Numbered from the stretch's first letter, positions 31,729-40,938 are shown. The stretch: 64,000 nucleotides of DNA from CAJCJE01 sp036494465 (GCA_036494465.1 DASXOJ010000267.1:1-64000), one strand, 5' to 3'. Notes: generated from the letters alone by a model not told the origin. Numbers and translations are program-made.

Positions 31729-33248
31729 GGCGCTCCGGGCGGGAGAATGGACAGATCGGTGGGTGCGCCGTGCTCGATAAGGCGCAGCACGGCGGCGGTG
31801 TCCAGATTAGCCGCGATCAGGTCGGCGATCAGGTCGAACTGTGCGTTGCGGGCGGCGGAGAAGGACACGTCCGGCGCGGGCACGAAGCCGTCCCGTCCGG
31901 CCATGGACGCGGCCCAGCCGAGCAGCGCGCGGCGCACCTCGTCGTTCTCCAGCAACCCGTGCCAGTGCGTACCCGCGACGCACCCGGTCAGCGCCCCTTC
32001 GACGGAACCGTCCGCGAGCGTGACCAATCCGGCAAGCGAAGCGCCGCGCCGGACGACCTGCCCGTGGTGGATCTCGTACCCGCGCGCTGCCGCGCCGAAC
32101 GCCGTCCCGGTCGGGGTTCGCAATGTTTTCTCCGGCGCGAACTCGATGTCCACGTCCAGCAGGCCCAGCCCGGACACCGCGCCTGCCCGCGACTCCACCT
32201 TGTCCACAATGGACTTTCCGAGCAGCTGGAATCCGCCGCAGATGCCGAGCACCGGCTTCCCCGCCGCGATGTGGGCCGCGATCGCGTCGGCGAGTCCGGT
32301 GCGGCGCAACCATTCCAGGTCGGCGACCGTCGACTTGGAACCCGGGATCACCACCAGGTCCGCGTCCACCAGCCGGGCCGGGTCGGTGACCAGCCGCACG
32401 CTCACCCCGGGTTCCACGGCGAGGGCTTCCGCGTCGGTGCCGTTGGAGATGCGCGGCAACCGGATCACCGCGACCCGCAGCCATTCCCTGCCGACCGGCG
32501 GACCCGGGTGGCCGAGCACACCGTCGGCGGCGTAGCCGAGGGAATCCTCCTGGTCCAGCCACAGCATGTCCCGCCACGGCAGGACACCGAGCGTCGGCCG
32601 GCCGGTGAGCCGGGTCAACTGGTCGAGGCCGGGCGCGAGCAGCGCGGGGTCGCCGCGGAACTTGTTGATCACGAAACCGGCGATCAGCGCCTGGTCGGCC
32701 GGTTCGAGCAGGGCGAGCGTGCCGAACAGGTGCGCGAACACCCCGCCCCGGTCGATGTCGCCGACCACCAGTACCGGCAGGTTCGCCGCGCGCGCCAGAC
32801 CCATGTTGGCGATGTCGGTGGCGCGCAGGTTGATCTCGGTCGGCGAACCCGCTCCTTCGCAGATCACCACGTCGAACTCGGCGCGCAGCTGGGCCAGTGT
32901 GGACAGCACGACGTCGAGCAGGGCGGCCTTGCGCTCGCGGTAGGACAGTGCGCTGACCTCGCCGACCGCCTTGCCCAGCACGACCACCTGTGAGGTGCGG
33001 TCGCTGCCCGGTTTGAGTAGCACCGGGTTGAACCGCACACTCGGTGCCAGTCCGGCCGCCACTGCCTGCGCGGCCTGCGCCCGACCGATCTCGCCGCCGT
33101 CCGGGGTGACCATCGAGTTGTTGGACATGTTCTGCGCCTTGAACGGCGCGACCCGCACGCCCTGCCGCGCCAGCCAGCGGCACAGGCCGGTGACCACCAG
33201 GCTCTTGCCCGCATCCGAGGAGGTACCGGCGACCAGCAGCCCGCTCAC
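31725..33248 (-). CDS. cobQ: cobyric acid synthase
   Basis: A 507-residue amidase that adds four amide groups to adenosylcobyrinate a,c-diamide using glutamine and ATP. The N-terminal ATPase has LVAGTSSDAGKSLVVTGLCR, FKAQNMSNNSMVTPDGGEIGRAQ and GDIDRGGVFAHLFG. The C-terminal glutamine amidotransferase domain has VIPGSKSTVADLEWLR, the nucleophile region GICGGFQLLGKSI and GTHWHGLLEND. All motifs are intact. It lies away from the main cob operon, between map and a DinB-fold gene, with 4-base overlaps on both sides. No riboswitch is visible next to it. Confidence 0.95.
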   Translation of the reverse strand: MSGLLVAGTSSDAGKSLVVTGLCRWLARQGVRVAPFKAQNMSNNSMVTPDGGEIGRAQAAQAVAAGLAPSVRFNPVLLKPGSDRTSQVVVLGKAVGEVSALSYRERKAALLDVVLSTLAQLRAEFDVVICEGAGSPTEINLRATDIANMGLARAANLPVLVVGDIDRGGVFAHLFGTLALLEPADQALIAGFVINKFRGDPALLAPGLDQLTRLTGRPTLGVLPWRDMLWLDQEDSLGYAADGVLGHPGPPVGREWLRVAVIRLPRISNGTDAEALAVEPGVSVRLVTDPARLVDADLVVIPGSKSTVADLEWLRRTGLADAIAAHIAAGKPVLGICGGFQLLGKSIVDKVESRAGAVSGLGLLDVDIEFAPEKTLRTPTGTAFGAAARGYEIHHGQVVRRGASLAGLVTLADGSVEGALTGCVAGTHWHGLLENDEVRRALLGWAASMAGRDGFVPAPDVSFSAARNAQFDLIADLIAANLDTAAVLRLIEHGAPTDLSILPPGAP

Positions 33249-34102
33249 GGCAGGGTGAGGATCTCCGCGCCGTCGTCGGTGACGACCAGGGTGTGCTCGA
33301 ACTGCGCGGTGAGCAACTTGTCCTTGGTGGTCACCGTCCAGCCGTCCGGCCAGATGTCGTAGTCGATGGTGCCCAACGTGATCATCGGCTCGATGGTGAA
33401 CGTCATCCCCGACTGGATGACCGTGGTCACTGCCGGCTCCTCGTAGTGCAGAACCGTTGGCGTGCCGTGGAAGTAGGGGCCGACGCCGTGCCCGGTGAAG
33501 TCGCGGACCACGCCGTAGTCGAACCGCTTGGCGTAGGACTCGATGACCCGGCCGATCACGTTGAGCGCCCGGCCCGGCCGGACCGCCTTGATCGCGCGCA
33601 TGGTCGCCTCGTGCGTGCGCTCCACCAGCAGCCGCGCCTCCTCGCTGACCTCACCGGCCAGGAACGTCGCGTTGCAGTCGCCGTGCACGCCGCCGATGTA
33701 GGCGGTGACGTCGATGTTGCAGATGTCGCCGTCCTCGATCACCGTCGAGTCCGGGATGCCGTGGCAGATGACCTCGTTCAGCGAGGTACAGCAGGACTTG
33801 GGGAAGCCCCGGTAGCCCAGGGTCGACGGGTAGGCGCCGTTGTCGCAGAGGAACTCGTGCACGACCGCGTCGATGCGCTCGGTGGTCGCGCCCGGCTGCA
33901 CTGCCTTGCCGCCCTCGACGAGCGCCTGGGCGGCCAGCTTGCCTGCCACCCGCATGGCCTCGATGACCTCGGGAGTGCGGATGCCGTCGCTGGTATCGCG
34001 CTTCGGGTTCGGCTTGTCCACGTACTCCGGCCTGGCGATGTTCGCGGGGACGGGACGACGAGGGGTCTGCTGACCTGGTTGCAGCGCGGCACGAACGGGC
34101 AT
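33245..34102 (-). CDS. map: methionine aminopeptidase, type I
   Basis: A 285-residue metallopeptidase that removes N-terminal Met from nascent proteins. The five metal ligands sit in CNIDVTAYIGGVHGDCN (two Asp), RDFTGHGVGPYFHG (His), FTIEPMI (Glu) and QFEHTLVVT (Glu). The N-terminal 40 residues (RPVPANIARPEYV...PK) match the actinobacterial long form with a Pro-rich linker that can bind near the ribosome exit. Its stop overlaps the cobQ start (GTGA). From memory, its position close to ispG is conserved in mycobacteria. Confidence 0.96.
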   Translation of the reverse strand: MPVRAALQPGQQTPRRPVPANIARPEYVDKPNPKRDTSDGIRTPEVIEAMRVAGKLAAQALVEGGKAVQPGATTERIDAVVHEFLCDNGAYPSTLGYRGFPKSCCTSLNEVICHGIPDSTVIEDGDICNIDVTAYIGGVHGDCNATFLAGEVSEEARLLVERTHEATMRAIKAVRPGRALNVIGRVIESYAKRFDYGVVRDFTGHGVGPYFHGTPTVLHYEEPAVTTVIQSGMTFTIEPMITLGTIDYDIWPDGWTVTTKDKLLTAQFEHTLVVTDDGAEILTLP

Positions 34103-34120
34103 ACGCCCAAGCCTACGTGG

Positions 34121-34978
34121 TCAGAACAACACCGTGGCGTAGCGGCCGACCTCGCGGAAACCGATCTTGATGTACGCGGCCTTGGCAGGCATGTTGTAGC
34201 CGTTGAGGTACAGGCTCGCCTTGCGACCCATGCCTCTGACCAGGCGATCCACCACGGTCGCTGTGCCATGTGTTGCCAGGCCCTGACCGCGTCGCGACGG
34301 GTGCACCCAGACGCCCTGGATCTGGCCGACCTTGCGGCACAGCGACCCGATCTCGGCCTTGAACACGACCTCGCCGTTCTCGAACCGGGCGAACGCGCGC
34401 CCCGCCGAAATCAGTTCGGCCACCCGCGCCCGGTAGCTGGCGCCGCCGTCGTCGGCACACGGGTCGATGCCGATCTCCTCGATGAACATCGCGATCGCGG
34501 CAGGCAGGTAGCGGTCGAGCTCGTCGGGTCTGACCATCCGCACCTGCGGGTCGCTTTTCACCTCGGGCTGGCTGGACATGGCCATCAGCGGCTGGTCCGC
34601 GCGGACCTCACGGGCCGGGCCCCAGTCCAGGGTCAGTTCCTCCCACAGCCCGAGCACCTGCTCGGCCGGGCCGACCAGCGACGAGCACATCCGGCCGCGC
34701 CGGACCGCGCGATCGGCGAAGGTGCGCAGCGCGGCTCTGTTGCCACTGAGCGGGACGAGATTGGGGCCCGCGAAACACAGGCCGTCCAGTCGGCTGCCTC
34801 GAATGGGTCGGTTGTCCGTGCCCCACATCTCACCGCCGAGCCGCCATGGCTGTAGACCAGCGGCTTCGACGCGGCAGGAGACCATGCACGAGGCGACCGG
34901 GTCGGCATCCAGCACGCTGCGGACCGCGAACAAATCGCGATCGTCGAGCAGGCGGGCACCACCGAGCCTCAGCACCAT
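34121..34978 (-). CDS. GNAT acetyltransferase with N-terminal DUF4081 domain
   Basis: A 285-residue two-domain protein. The N-terminal half (LRLGGARLLDDRDLFAVRSVLDADPVASCMV, about residues 3-33) fits DUF4081. The C-terminal GNAT domain carries the acetyl-CoA motif VWVHPSRRGQGLATHG near residue 225 and YLNGYNMPAKAAYIKIGFREVG near 258-279. The acceptor is unknown. It lies directly downstream of ispG, as in mycobacteria from memory. Start ATG at 34978 has no strong ribosome-binding site. Confidence 0.85.
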   Translation of the reverse strand: MVLRLGGARLLDDRDLFAVRSVLDADPVASCMVSCRVEAAGLQPWRLGGEMWGTDNRPIRGSRLDGLCFAGPNLVPLSGNRAALRTFADRAVRRGRMCSSLVGPAEQVLGLWEELTLDWGPAREVRADQPLMAMSSQPEVKSDPQVRMVRPDELDRYLPAAIAMFIEEIGIDPCADDGGASYRARVAELISAGRAFARFENGEVVFKAEIGSLCRKVGQIQGVWVHPSRRGQGLATHGTATVVDRLVRGMGRKASLYLNGYNMPAKAAYIKIGFREVGRYATVLF

Positions 34979-35096
34979 TTCAGAGTGCCAGAACAGCCCC
35001 TGTCAACGCACGACAGATCGCCGGGCTGGTGAATATTTTTATCAACGCGGAAGGCGCCTTATTCACCATGGCCCGGCCGATCCATCGACGCAAGAC

Positions 35097-36263
35097 TCAG
35101 GAGACACTGACTACCGGGCTACCGGTGATGCTCTCGCCGGCCTCCTCGGCCGCCTCGGCGATGCGCATGGCCTCCTCGATCAGGGTCTCCACGATCTGGT
35201 GCTCCGGCACGGTCTTGATCACTTCGCCATGCACGAAGATCTGGCCCTTGCCGTTGCCGGAAGCGACACCGAGGTCGGCTTCGCGCGCCTCGCCGGGGCC
35301 GTTCACGACGCAGCCCATGACCGCGACCCGCAGCGGCACCTCCATGCCCTCCAGCCCCGCGGTGACCTCCTCGGCCAGCTTGTACACGTCGACCTGGGCC
35401 CGGCCGCAGGACGGGCAGGACACGATCTCCAGCTTGCGCGGGCGCAGGTTCAGCGACTGGAGGATCTGGTTGCCGACCTTGACCTCTTCCACCGGCGGCG
35501 CGGAGAGCGAGACCCGGATCGTGTCGCCGATGCCCTGGCGCAGCAGCGCGCCGAACGCGACCGCCGACTTGATGGTGCCCTGGAACGCCGGGCCCGCCTC
35601 GGTCACGCCGAGGTGCAGCGGGTATTCCGACTGCTCGGCGAGCAGTTCGTAGGCGCGGATCATCACGACCGGGTCGTTGTGCTTGACCGAGATCTTGATG
35701 TCGTGGAAGTCGTGCTCGGCGAACAGCGACGCCTCCCACAGCGCGGACTCGACCAGCGCTTCCGGCGTGGCCTTGCCGTACTTCTGCAACAGGCGCGGGT
35801 CCAGCGAACCGGCGTTGACGCCGATCCGGATCGGCGTGCCGTGGTCCTTCGCGGCCTTCGCGATCTCCTTGACCTTGTCGTCGAACTTCTTGATGTTGCC
35901 CGGATTCACGCGAACCGCGGCACACCCGGCCTCGATCGCGGCGAACACGTATTTCGGTTGGAAATGGATGTCGGCGATCACCGGGATCGACGACTTCTTG
36001 GCGATCGCGGGCAATGCCTCCGCGTCGTCCGCACTCGGACACGCCACCCGGACGATGTCGCACCCCGCCGCGGTCAGCTCGGCGATCTGCTGCAGCGTCG
36101 CGTTGACGTCTGCCGTCAACGTGGTGGTCATCGACTGGACCGAGATCGGATAGTCACTGCCCACGCCGACCGAACCAACCATGAGCTGGCGGGTCTTGCG
36201 GCGCTCGGCGAGCACCGGAGCAGGCAGAGCAGGCATTCCCAACAGGACGCCATCGGCGGCCAT
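35097..36263 (-). CDS. ispG: 4-hydroxy-3-methylbut-2-enyl diphosphate synthase (flavodoxin)
   Basis: A 388-residue Fe-S enzyme of the MEP isoprenoid pathway (GcpE), converting MEcPP to HMBPP. SDYPISVQSMTTTLTADV lies near the start, then VRVACPSADDAEAL, RVNPGNIKKFDDKV and RIGVNAGSLDP. The 4Fe-4S cysteines are in IVSCPSCGRAQVD and VAVMGCVVNGPGEA. The ATG at 36263 is preferred because GGAGGG lies 7 bases upstream; GTG at 36278 and ATG at 36269 are alternatives. It forms a minus-strand cluster with rip1 and dxr, 41 bases after rip1. Confidence 0.96.
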   Translation of the reverse strand: MAADGVLLGMPALPAPVLAERRKTRQLMVGSVGVGSDYPISVQSMTTTLTADVNATLQQIAELTAAGCDIVRVACPSADDAEALPAIAKKSSIPVIADIHFQPKYVFAAIEAGCAAVRVNPGNIKKFDDKVKEIAKAAKDHGTPIRIGVNAGSLDPRLLQKYGKATPEALVESALWEASLFAEHDFHDIKISVKHNDPVVMIRAYELLAEQSEYPLHLGVTEAGPAFQGTIKSAVAFGALLRQGIGDTIRVSLSAPPVEEVKVGNQILQSLNLRPRKLEIVSCPSCGRAQVDVYKLAEEVTAGLEGMEVPLRVAVMGCVVNGPGEAREADLGVASGNGKGQIFVHGEVIKTVPEHQIVETLIEEAMRIAEAAEEAGESITGSPVVSVS

Positions 36264-36304
36264 GCGCATTCCCTCCACCGTTGTGTCAACCGGCGGCGCT
36301 GCTT

Positions 36305-37528
36305 CTAACCGCCGAGTCGTATGGGGTTCACGATATCCGCGGTCACGCTCAACAGCACCATGGCACCGAACACGACTACGACCAGAACGGTCAGCGGAGC
36401 CAACTTGGTGTAGTCCACCGGGGACCCGATCGGCCTACCGCGCAGCGACCGGATCCAGTTGCGAATCCGCTCGTAGAAGGCCACCGCGATGTGCCCACCG
36501 TCCAACGGCAACAGCGGGAGCAGGTTGAACGCACCAAAGAAGAACTGCAAGCTCGCCAGCAGCAGCCAGAACAGCGACCAGGTGCCCGCCTCGACGGTCT
36601 GCCCACCCAGACGAGCGGCGCCGACAACACTCATCACACCATTGGGGTCACGCTGCCCCCCTGCGATGGAAGTCACCAAATTCGGGATCCGGCTGGGCAG
36701 CGACATGAGCCCGTCCCACACGCCGACGAACATCTGCCCGGTGTAGGCGAACGTGCCGCCGATGCCGCCGACCGCGCTGTAGGTGACGAAGTTGTTGTGT
36801 GTGACGCCGATCGCACCGACAGCAGCGAGCTTCGGGTTCTGTGCGCCCTGTTGCGCGACGGGCACGCTCCGCACGGTCGCCACGTCGATGTTGACGGTGA
36901 TGTCCTTGCCGTCCCGCTCGACCACGAACGGCGTGCTGCCGTGCAGCTGCTGCACGTCCTTGGTCACGTCGGACCAGGTCGGGGTCGCCTTGCCGTTGAC
37001 AGAGACGATCAGGTCGCCCGACTGGAGACCGGCCTGCTTGGCAGGCGCGGGCGCACCGGCCTGGCACGGCTCGTAGGTCATGGTCTTCACGTCGGCGATG
37101 TTCTGCGCGCAGGAGGCGACGCCGCTGATCTGCGGGGTGTCGTGCAGGTTGATCAGGCCGCTGGTGATGGCCATCACATACAGGATCACGAAGCCCAGGA
37201 TGAAGTGCGTCACCGAGCCGGACACCAGCACGACGAAGCGCTTCCACACCGGGTAGCGCCACATGGCGCGCGGCGACTCCTCCGGGGTGACCTCGTCCAG
37301 CGCGGTCATGCCCGCGATGTCGCAGAAGCCACCCGCCGGGATGACCTTGAGGCCGTACTCGGTCTCACCGCGCCGGAAGGAGAACACCTTCGGCCCGAAG
37401 CCGATGAAGTACCTGCGGACCTTCATGCCGAAGGCCTTCGCGGTGAGCATGTGCCCTGCCTCGTGCAGTGCCACCGCCAAGCCGATACCGAGGGCGAAGA
37501 GCACCACACCGATGATGTAGGCGAGCAC
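36305..37528 (-). CDS. rip1: site-2 intramembrane metalloprotease (M50, Rip1-like)
   Basis: A 407-residue membrane protease. The zinc motif HEAGH is at residues 22-26 inside the first membrane segment. A PDZ domain spans about residues 140-225 (PAKQAGLQSGDLIVSVNGKATPTW). The third metal ligand is in FNLLPLLPLDGGH near residue 350, followed by further membrane segments. It should cleave anti-sigma factors or other membrane proteins within the bilayer. The dxr-rip1-ispG order is the conserved actinobacterial one. Confidence 0.93.
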   Translation of the reverse strand: MLAYIIGVVLFALGIGLAVALHEAGHMLTAKAFGMKVRRYFIGFGPKVFSFRRGETEYGLKVIPAGGFCDIAGMTALDEVTPEESPRAMWRYPVWKRFVVLVSGSVTHFILGFVILYVMAITSGLINLHDTPQISGVASCAQNIADVKTMTYEPCQAGAPAPAKQAGLQSGDLIVSVNGKATPTWSDVTKDVQQLHGSTPFVVERDGKDITVNIDVATVRSVPVAQQGAQNPKLAAVGAIGVTHNNFVTYSAVGGIGGTFAYTGQMFVGVWDGLMSLPSRIPNLVTSIAGGQRDPNGVMSVVGAARLGGQTVEAGTWSLFWLLLASLQFFFGAFNLLPLLPLDGGHIAVAFYERIRNWIRSLRGRPIGSPVDYTKLAPLTVLVVVVFGAMVLLSVTADIVNPIRLGG

Positions 37529-37584
37529 GGGTTTCCCTTTCCTAGGCTTTCTTTTCGCTCAGTTCGACCGGCCGCTCAGCTCGA

Positions 37585-38838
37585 TCAACCGATGTGCTCG
37601 GCTGCCCGCGCTCGCGCCCACCGCTGTGCGGCGACGACCTCGTCGATGTCCGCTGGTTCCCCGCTCCACTCGGCGGCGCCCTCGTCGAGCACCGCCTTGA
37701 TGGTGTCCACGATGCCGGTGAACGCGAGCCTGCCGTCGACGAACGCGCCGACCGCCTCCTCGTTCGCCGCGTTGAACACCGCGGGCAGGCTGCCGCCCGC
37801 GACGCCTGCCGCGATCGCCAGCGACACGGCCGGGAAGTTCTCATGGTCGAGCGGCTCGAACGTCCACGCCTGCGCCTGGCTGAAATCACAGGCGGGCGCG
37901 ATGTCCACCAGCCGCTCCGGCCAGCTCAGCGCCAGCGCGATCGGGATCTTCATGGTCGGCGGGCTGGCCTGCGCGATGGTGGAGCCGTCCGCGAAGGTGA
38001 CCATCGAGTGCACGATCGACTGCGGGTGCACCACGACGCCGATCCGCTCGTAGGGCACCCCGAACAACAGATGCGCCTCGATCACTTCGAGGCCCTTGTT
38101 GACCAGGGTCGCCGAGTTGATGGTGATCAACTGCCCCATCGACCAGGTCGGGTGCTTGAGCGCGTCGGCGACGGTGACCTCCGCAAGCTCCGCGCGGTTG
38201 CGGCCGCGGAAAGGTCCGCCGGACGCGGTCACCACGAGCTTCGCGACGTCGGCGGCGCGACCCGCGCGCAGGCACTGCGCCAGCGCGGAGTGCTCGGAGT
38301 CGACCGGCACGATCTGATCCGGCGCCGCAGCGCGCAGCACCAGCGGCCCGCCCGCGATCAGCGACTCCTTGTTGGCCAGCGCCAGCCGCGCGCCGGTGGC
38401 CAGCGCGGAGAGGGTCGCGGCCAGGCCCTGGTCGCCGTCGATGCCGTTGAGCACGACGTCGGCCGGGGTGGTCTCGATCAGCTCGCGCACGGAATCCGGC
38501 CCGACCAGCACGCGCGGCACGGCGTAGTCGCTCGACCCCAGCCCGCGTCGATCGGCCTCGGCCCGCAGCGCGTCCAGGAAGTCCTGTGAGTTGCCCGCCC
38601 GCGAGATGGCGATCACCGAAATGCCGAACCGCAGCACCTGCTCGGCGAGTTGCCGCAGGTCACGGCCGCCTGCCGCGATCCCGGCGACACCGAAGGCGTC
38701 CGGGTTGACTTCGATGACGTCCAGCGCCTGGGTGCCGATCGACCCCGTCGAACCCAGGATCAGCACAGACTTCCGGCCCGGATTCGATGCGGTGGCGATA
38801 CCGGCCGGAGCCGGCTCGACTGTGCTGGCGAGTTTCAT
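37585..38838 (-). CDS. dxr: 1-deoxy-D-xylulose 5-phosphate reductoisomerase
   Basis: A 417-residue MEP pathway enzyme making 2-C-methyl-D-erythritol 4-phosphate with NADPH. The dinucleotide motif LILGSTGSIGTQALDVI is near residue 25, then LANKESLIAGGPLV, VPVDSEHSALAQCL and TASGGPFRGR, and the substrate loop TWSMGQLITINSATLVNKGLE followed by VHPQSIVHSMV. An N-terminal extension of about 22 residues precedes the core. Start ATG at 38838 gives the natural sequence; no strong ribosome-binding site is seen. Confidence 0.96.
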   Translation of the reverse strand: MKLASTVEPAPAGIATASNPGRKSVLILGSTGSIGTQALDVIEVNPDAFGVAGIAAGGRDLRQLAEQVLRFGISVIAISRAGNSQDFLDALRAEADRRGLGSSDYAVPRVLVGPDSVRELIETTPADVVLNGIDGDQGLAATLSALATGARLALANKESLIAGGPLVLRAAAPDQIVPVDSEHSALAQCLRAGRAADVAKLVVTASGGPFRGRNRAELAEVTVADALKHPTWSMGQLITINSATLVNKGLEVIEAHLLFGVPYERIGVVVHPQSIVHSMVTFADGSTIAQASPPTMKIPIALALSWPERLVDIAPACDFSQAQAWTFEPLDHENFPAVSLAIAAGVAGGSLPAVFNAANEEAVGAFVDGRLAFTGIVDTIKAVLDEGAAEWSGEPADIDEVVAAQRWARARAAEHIG

Positions 38839-39023
38839 CGGGCTCCATTGTTGCCGAACAACCTCAACCGAGCGTAAGGACCGCCCGAAAGAACCCCTGC
38901 TGAACGAAACCTTTCAGGTAACGAATCGATAACGAGGCATGCCGGTTCGCGGTTGGGGTACATCTTCGACAGTAGGTCGTCCCGGGACTCGACCCGGACG
39001 GCGCACAACCTTGTGAGGTACTG

Positions 39024-39296
39024 ATGGGATTCCTCGGTTGGATCGTGCTCGGCCTGATCGTCGGTGCGCTCGCGAAACTGGTCATGCCCGGCCGCGACGG
39101 CGGCGGGATCATCCTGACCATGCTGCTGGGCATCGTCGGCGCGATCGTCGGCGGCATCATCGGCAAGTACGTCTTCCACACCGACCTTGGCGGCTTCTTC
39201 AACCTGCGCACGTGGGTGCTGGGCCTCGTCGGCTCCCTCGTCGTGCTCGGCATCTACCGCCTGATCCGCGGCAACCGGAGCGCCGTCCGACGATGA
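39024..39296 (+). CDS. GlsB/YeaQ/YmgE family small membrane protein
   Basis: A 90-residue protein with three hydrophobic segments (LGWIVLGLIVGALAKLVMPG, IILTMLLGIVGAIVGGIIG, WVLGLVGSLVVLGIYRLI), as in the transglycosylase-associated / stress-response GlsB family. The PGRDGGG loop after helix 1 is typical. Function is undefined, generally stress or envelope related. ATG at 39024 has GTGAGG upstream. A strong terminator follows immediately. Confidence 0.9.
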   Translation: MGFLGWIVLGLIVGALAKLVMPGRDGGGIILTMLLGIVGAIVGGIIGKYVFHTDLGGFFNLRTWVLGLVGSLVVLGIYRLIRGNRSAVRR

Positions 39297-39305
39297 CCTG
39301 AACCA

Positions 39306-39347
39306 CGAACCGGCGCGCCGCCCTCGCTGCGGCGCGCCGGTTCGTTT
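39306..39347 (+). terminator. rho-independent terminator after the GlsB-family gene
   Basis: A perfect 16-bp stem (CGAACCGGCGCGCCGC with its complement) and a 7-base loop start 10 bases after the stop. The right arm ends TTCG followed by TTT. Confidence 0.88.
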
Positions 39348-39396
39348 GTGCGACGATACGGTCGGAGAACGTCGATCAACCGTGTGGTGAGGGAGC

Positions 39397-39690
39397 GTGG
39401 CAGTCGTGGCCTCGACCGACCTGGAGCACAAGTCCGAGACCGGACACGAGGTCGTGCACGGCTCCGTCAGCCCGCAGGACGAGCCCTCCGCCGAGTGGGG
39501 CTGGCACGGCAGCTTCCCGCGCGGTCGCCAGATCGCAGGCTGGTTCGCGGCGGTGGCCTGCTTCCTGATGCTGATCGGCAACCAGATCGGGCACGTCGAG
39601 GACATCTACCTGATCATCACCGGCGTGGTCCTGGTCCTGTTGCTGATCCGGGACCTCAACAAGCGCCGCAACCCGTGGCGTCGCGGCTGA
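39397..39690 (+). CDS. DUF2631 membrane protein
   Basis: A 97-residue actinobacterial protein. The N-terminal half is polar and ends in EWGWHGSFPRGRQIAGW, the DUF2631 signature. Two hydrophobic segments follow (FAAVACFLMLIGNQIG and IYLIITGVVLVLLLI), then a basic end. Function unknown. From memory, the mycobacterial homologue lies in the same neighbourhood. GTG at 39397 is used; GTG at 39406 is also possible and has slightly better spacing from GGAG. Confidence 0.85.
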   Translation: MAVVASTDLEHKSETGHEVVHGSVSPQDEPSAEWGWHGSFPRGRQIAGWFAAVACFLMLIGNQIGHVEDIYLIITGVVLVLLLIRDLNKRRNPWRRG

Positions 39691-39819
39691 GCGAGCGGGC
39701 CGCTTCGGCCAGCAACTCGTAGGAGCGAACCCGGCGCGACTGGTCGTAGACCATCAGTTCGGTGGCTCCGCACAACCCAGCCATCTGTTCGCGCACTCGT
39801 TCCGGCGACGTCAGTCGAC
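39656..39819 (-). pseudogene. 3' remnant of a luciferase-like (LLM class) monooxygenase gene
   Basis: Just behind the rlmN stop the minus strand reads RLTSPERVREQMAGL, then GATELMVYDQSRRVRSYELL and AEAARSLS to a stop at 39656. This matches the C-terminus of LLM-class flavin oxidoreductases, where a xGSPEQVxEQL helix is followed by ELMVxx and RxRSYELLAEA. About 50 residues remain and the upstream 300 are gone, ending at the rlmN stop. It overlaps the DUF2631 gene end by 35 bases. Confidence 0.65.
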
Positions 39820-40938
39820 TCAGCCTTCGGCGGCGAGCTGGCCACAGGCCGCCGCGATCTCCCGGCCGCGGGTGTCCCGCACCGTGCAGGCAACGCCCTG
39901 CTCGTTGACCCTGCGCACGAACTCCCGCTCGACCGGCTTCGGGCTGGCATCCCACTCGCTGCCCGGCGTCGGGTTCAGCGGGATCACGTTCACGTGCACC
40001 AGCTGACCGAGATACCGGTGCAGCAGCCTGCCGAGCAGATCCGCCCGCCACGGCTGGTCGTTCACGTCGCGGATCAGCGCGTACTCGATGGACACCCGCC
40101 GCCCGGTGGTACTCGCGTAGTGCTTGGCCGCGTCGAGCACCTCGGCGACCTTCCACCGGTTGTTCACCGGCACCAGGGTGTCGCGCAGCTCGTCGTCCGG
40201 GGTGTGCAGCGACACCGCGAGCCGCACCTGCAAGCCCTCGTCGGCCAGCTTGTGGATGGCGGGCACCAGGCCGACCGTGGACACGGTCACCGAGCGCTGC
40301 GAGATACCAAGGCCCTCCGGCGCCGGGTCGGTGATCCGGTGCACGGCGGCCAGCACCCGCTTGTAGTTGGCCAGCGGCTCGCCCATACCCATGAAGACCA
40401 CATTGGACAGTCGCCCCGGAGCCCCGTCCGGCCCGGGCAGCTCACCGTCCCGCATGGCCGCGGCGGCAGAACGCACCTGCTCCACGATCTCCGCGGTGGA
40501 CAGGTTGCGGTCCAGTCCGCCCTGACCGGTCGCGCAGAACGGGCACGCCATGCCGCAGCCGGCCTGACTGGACACGCACACCGTGGCCCGGTCCGGGTAG
40601 CGCATCAGCACGCTCTCCAGCAGCGTGCCGTCGTGCGCGCGCCACAGCGTCTTGCGGGTGCTGCCGTCGTCACAGGCGATGTGCCGGATCGTGGTCAGCA
40701 ACGGTGGGAGCAGCTCGCCCGCGAGCTTGTCGCGGCTCGCCGCCGGGATGTCGGTCATCGCGGCCGGGTCCGCGTTCAGCCGGGCGAAGTAGTGGTGCGA
40801 GAGCTGCTTGGCCCGGAACGGCTTCTCACCGAGGGTGGCGACCGCCTCGGCACGCTCGGCCGAGGTGAGGTCGGCGAGGTGACGTGGCGGCAGGCCACGC
40901 CGAGGGGCATCAAAGACAAGAGGGAGCGACGACGACAT
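39820..40938 (-). CDS. rlmN: 23S rRNA (A2503)/tRNA (A37) C2-methyltransferase, radical SAM
   Basis: A 372-residue radical-SAM methyltransferase. The 4Fe-4S motif is CGMACPFCATGQGGLDRNL (CxxxCxxC) near residue 115. NVVFMGMGEPLANYKRVL, ISQRSVTVSTVGLVPAI, RLAVSLHTPDDELRD and LNPTPGSEWDAS follow. The second catalytic cysteine is in GVACTVRDTRGREIAAACGQL near the C-terminus. ATG at 40938 gives the expected start SSSLPLVFDAPRRGLPPRHL; the longer in-frame extension to 41070 lacks family similarity. Confidence 0.95.
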   Translation of the reverse strand: MSSSLPLVFDAPRRGLPPRHLADLTSAERAEAVATLGEKPFRAKQLSHHYFARLNADPAAMTDIPAASRDKLAGELLPPLLTTIRHIACDDGSTRKTLWRAHDGTLLESVLMRYPDRATVCVSSQAGCGMACPFCATGQGGLDRNLSTAEIVEQVRSAAAAMRDGELPGPDGAPGRLSNVVFMGMGEPLANYKRVLAAVHRITDPAPEGLGISQRSVTVSTVGLVPAIHKLADEGLQVRLAVSLHTPDDELRDTLVPVNNRWKVAEVLDAAKHYASTTGRRVSIEYALIRDVNDQPWRADLLGRLLHRYLGQLVHVNVIPLNPTPGSEWDASPKPVEREFVRRVNEQGVACTVRDTRGREIAAACGQLAAEG

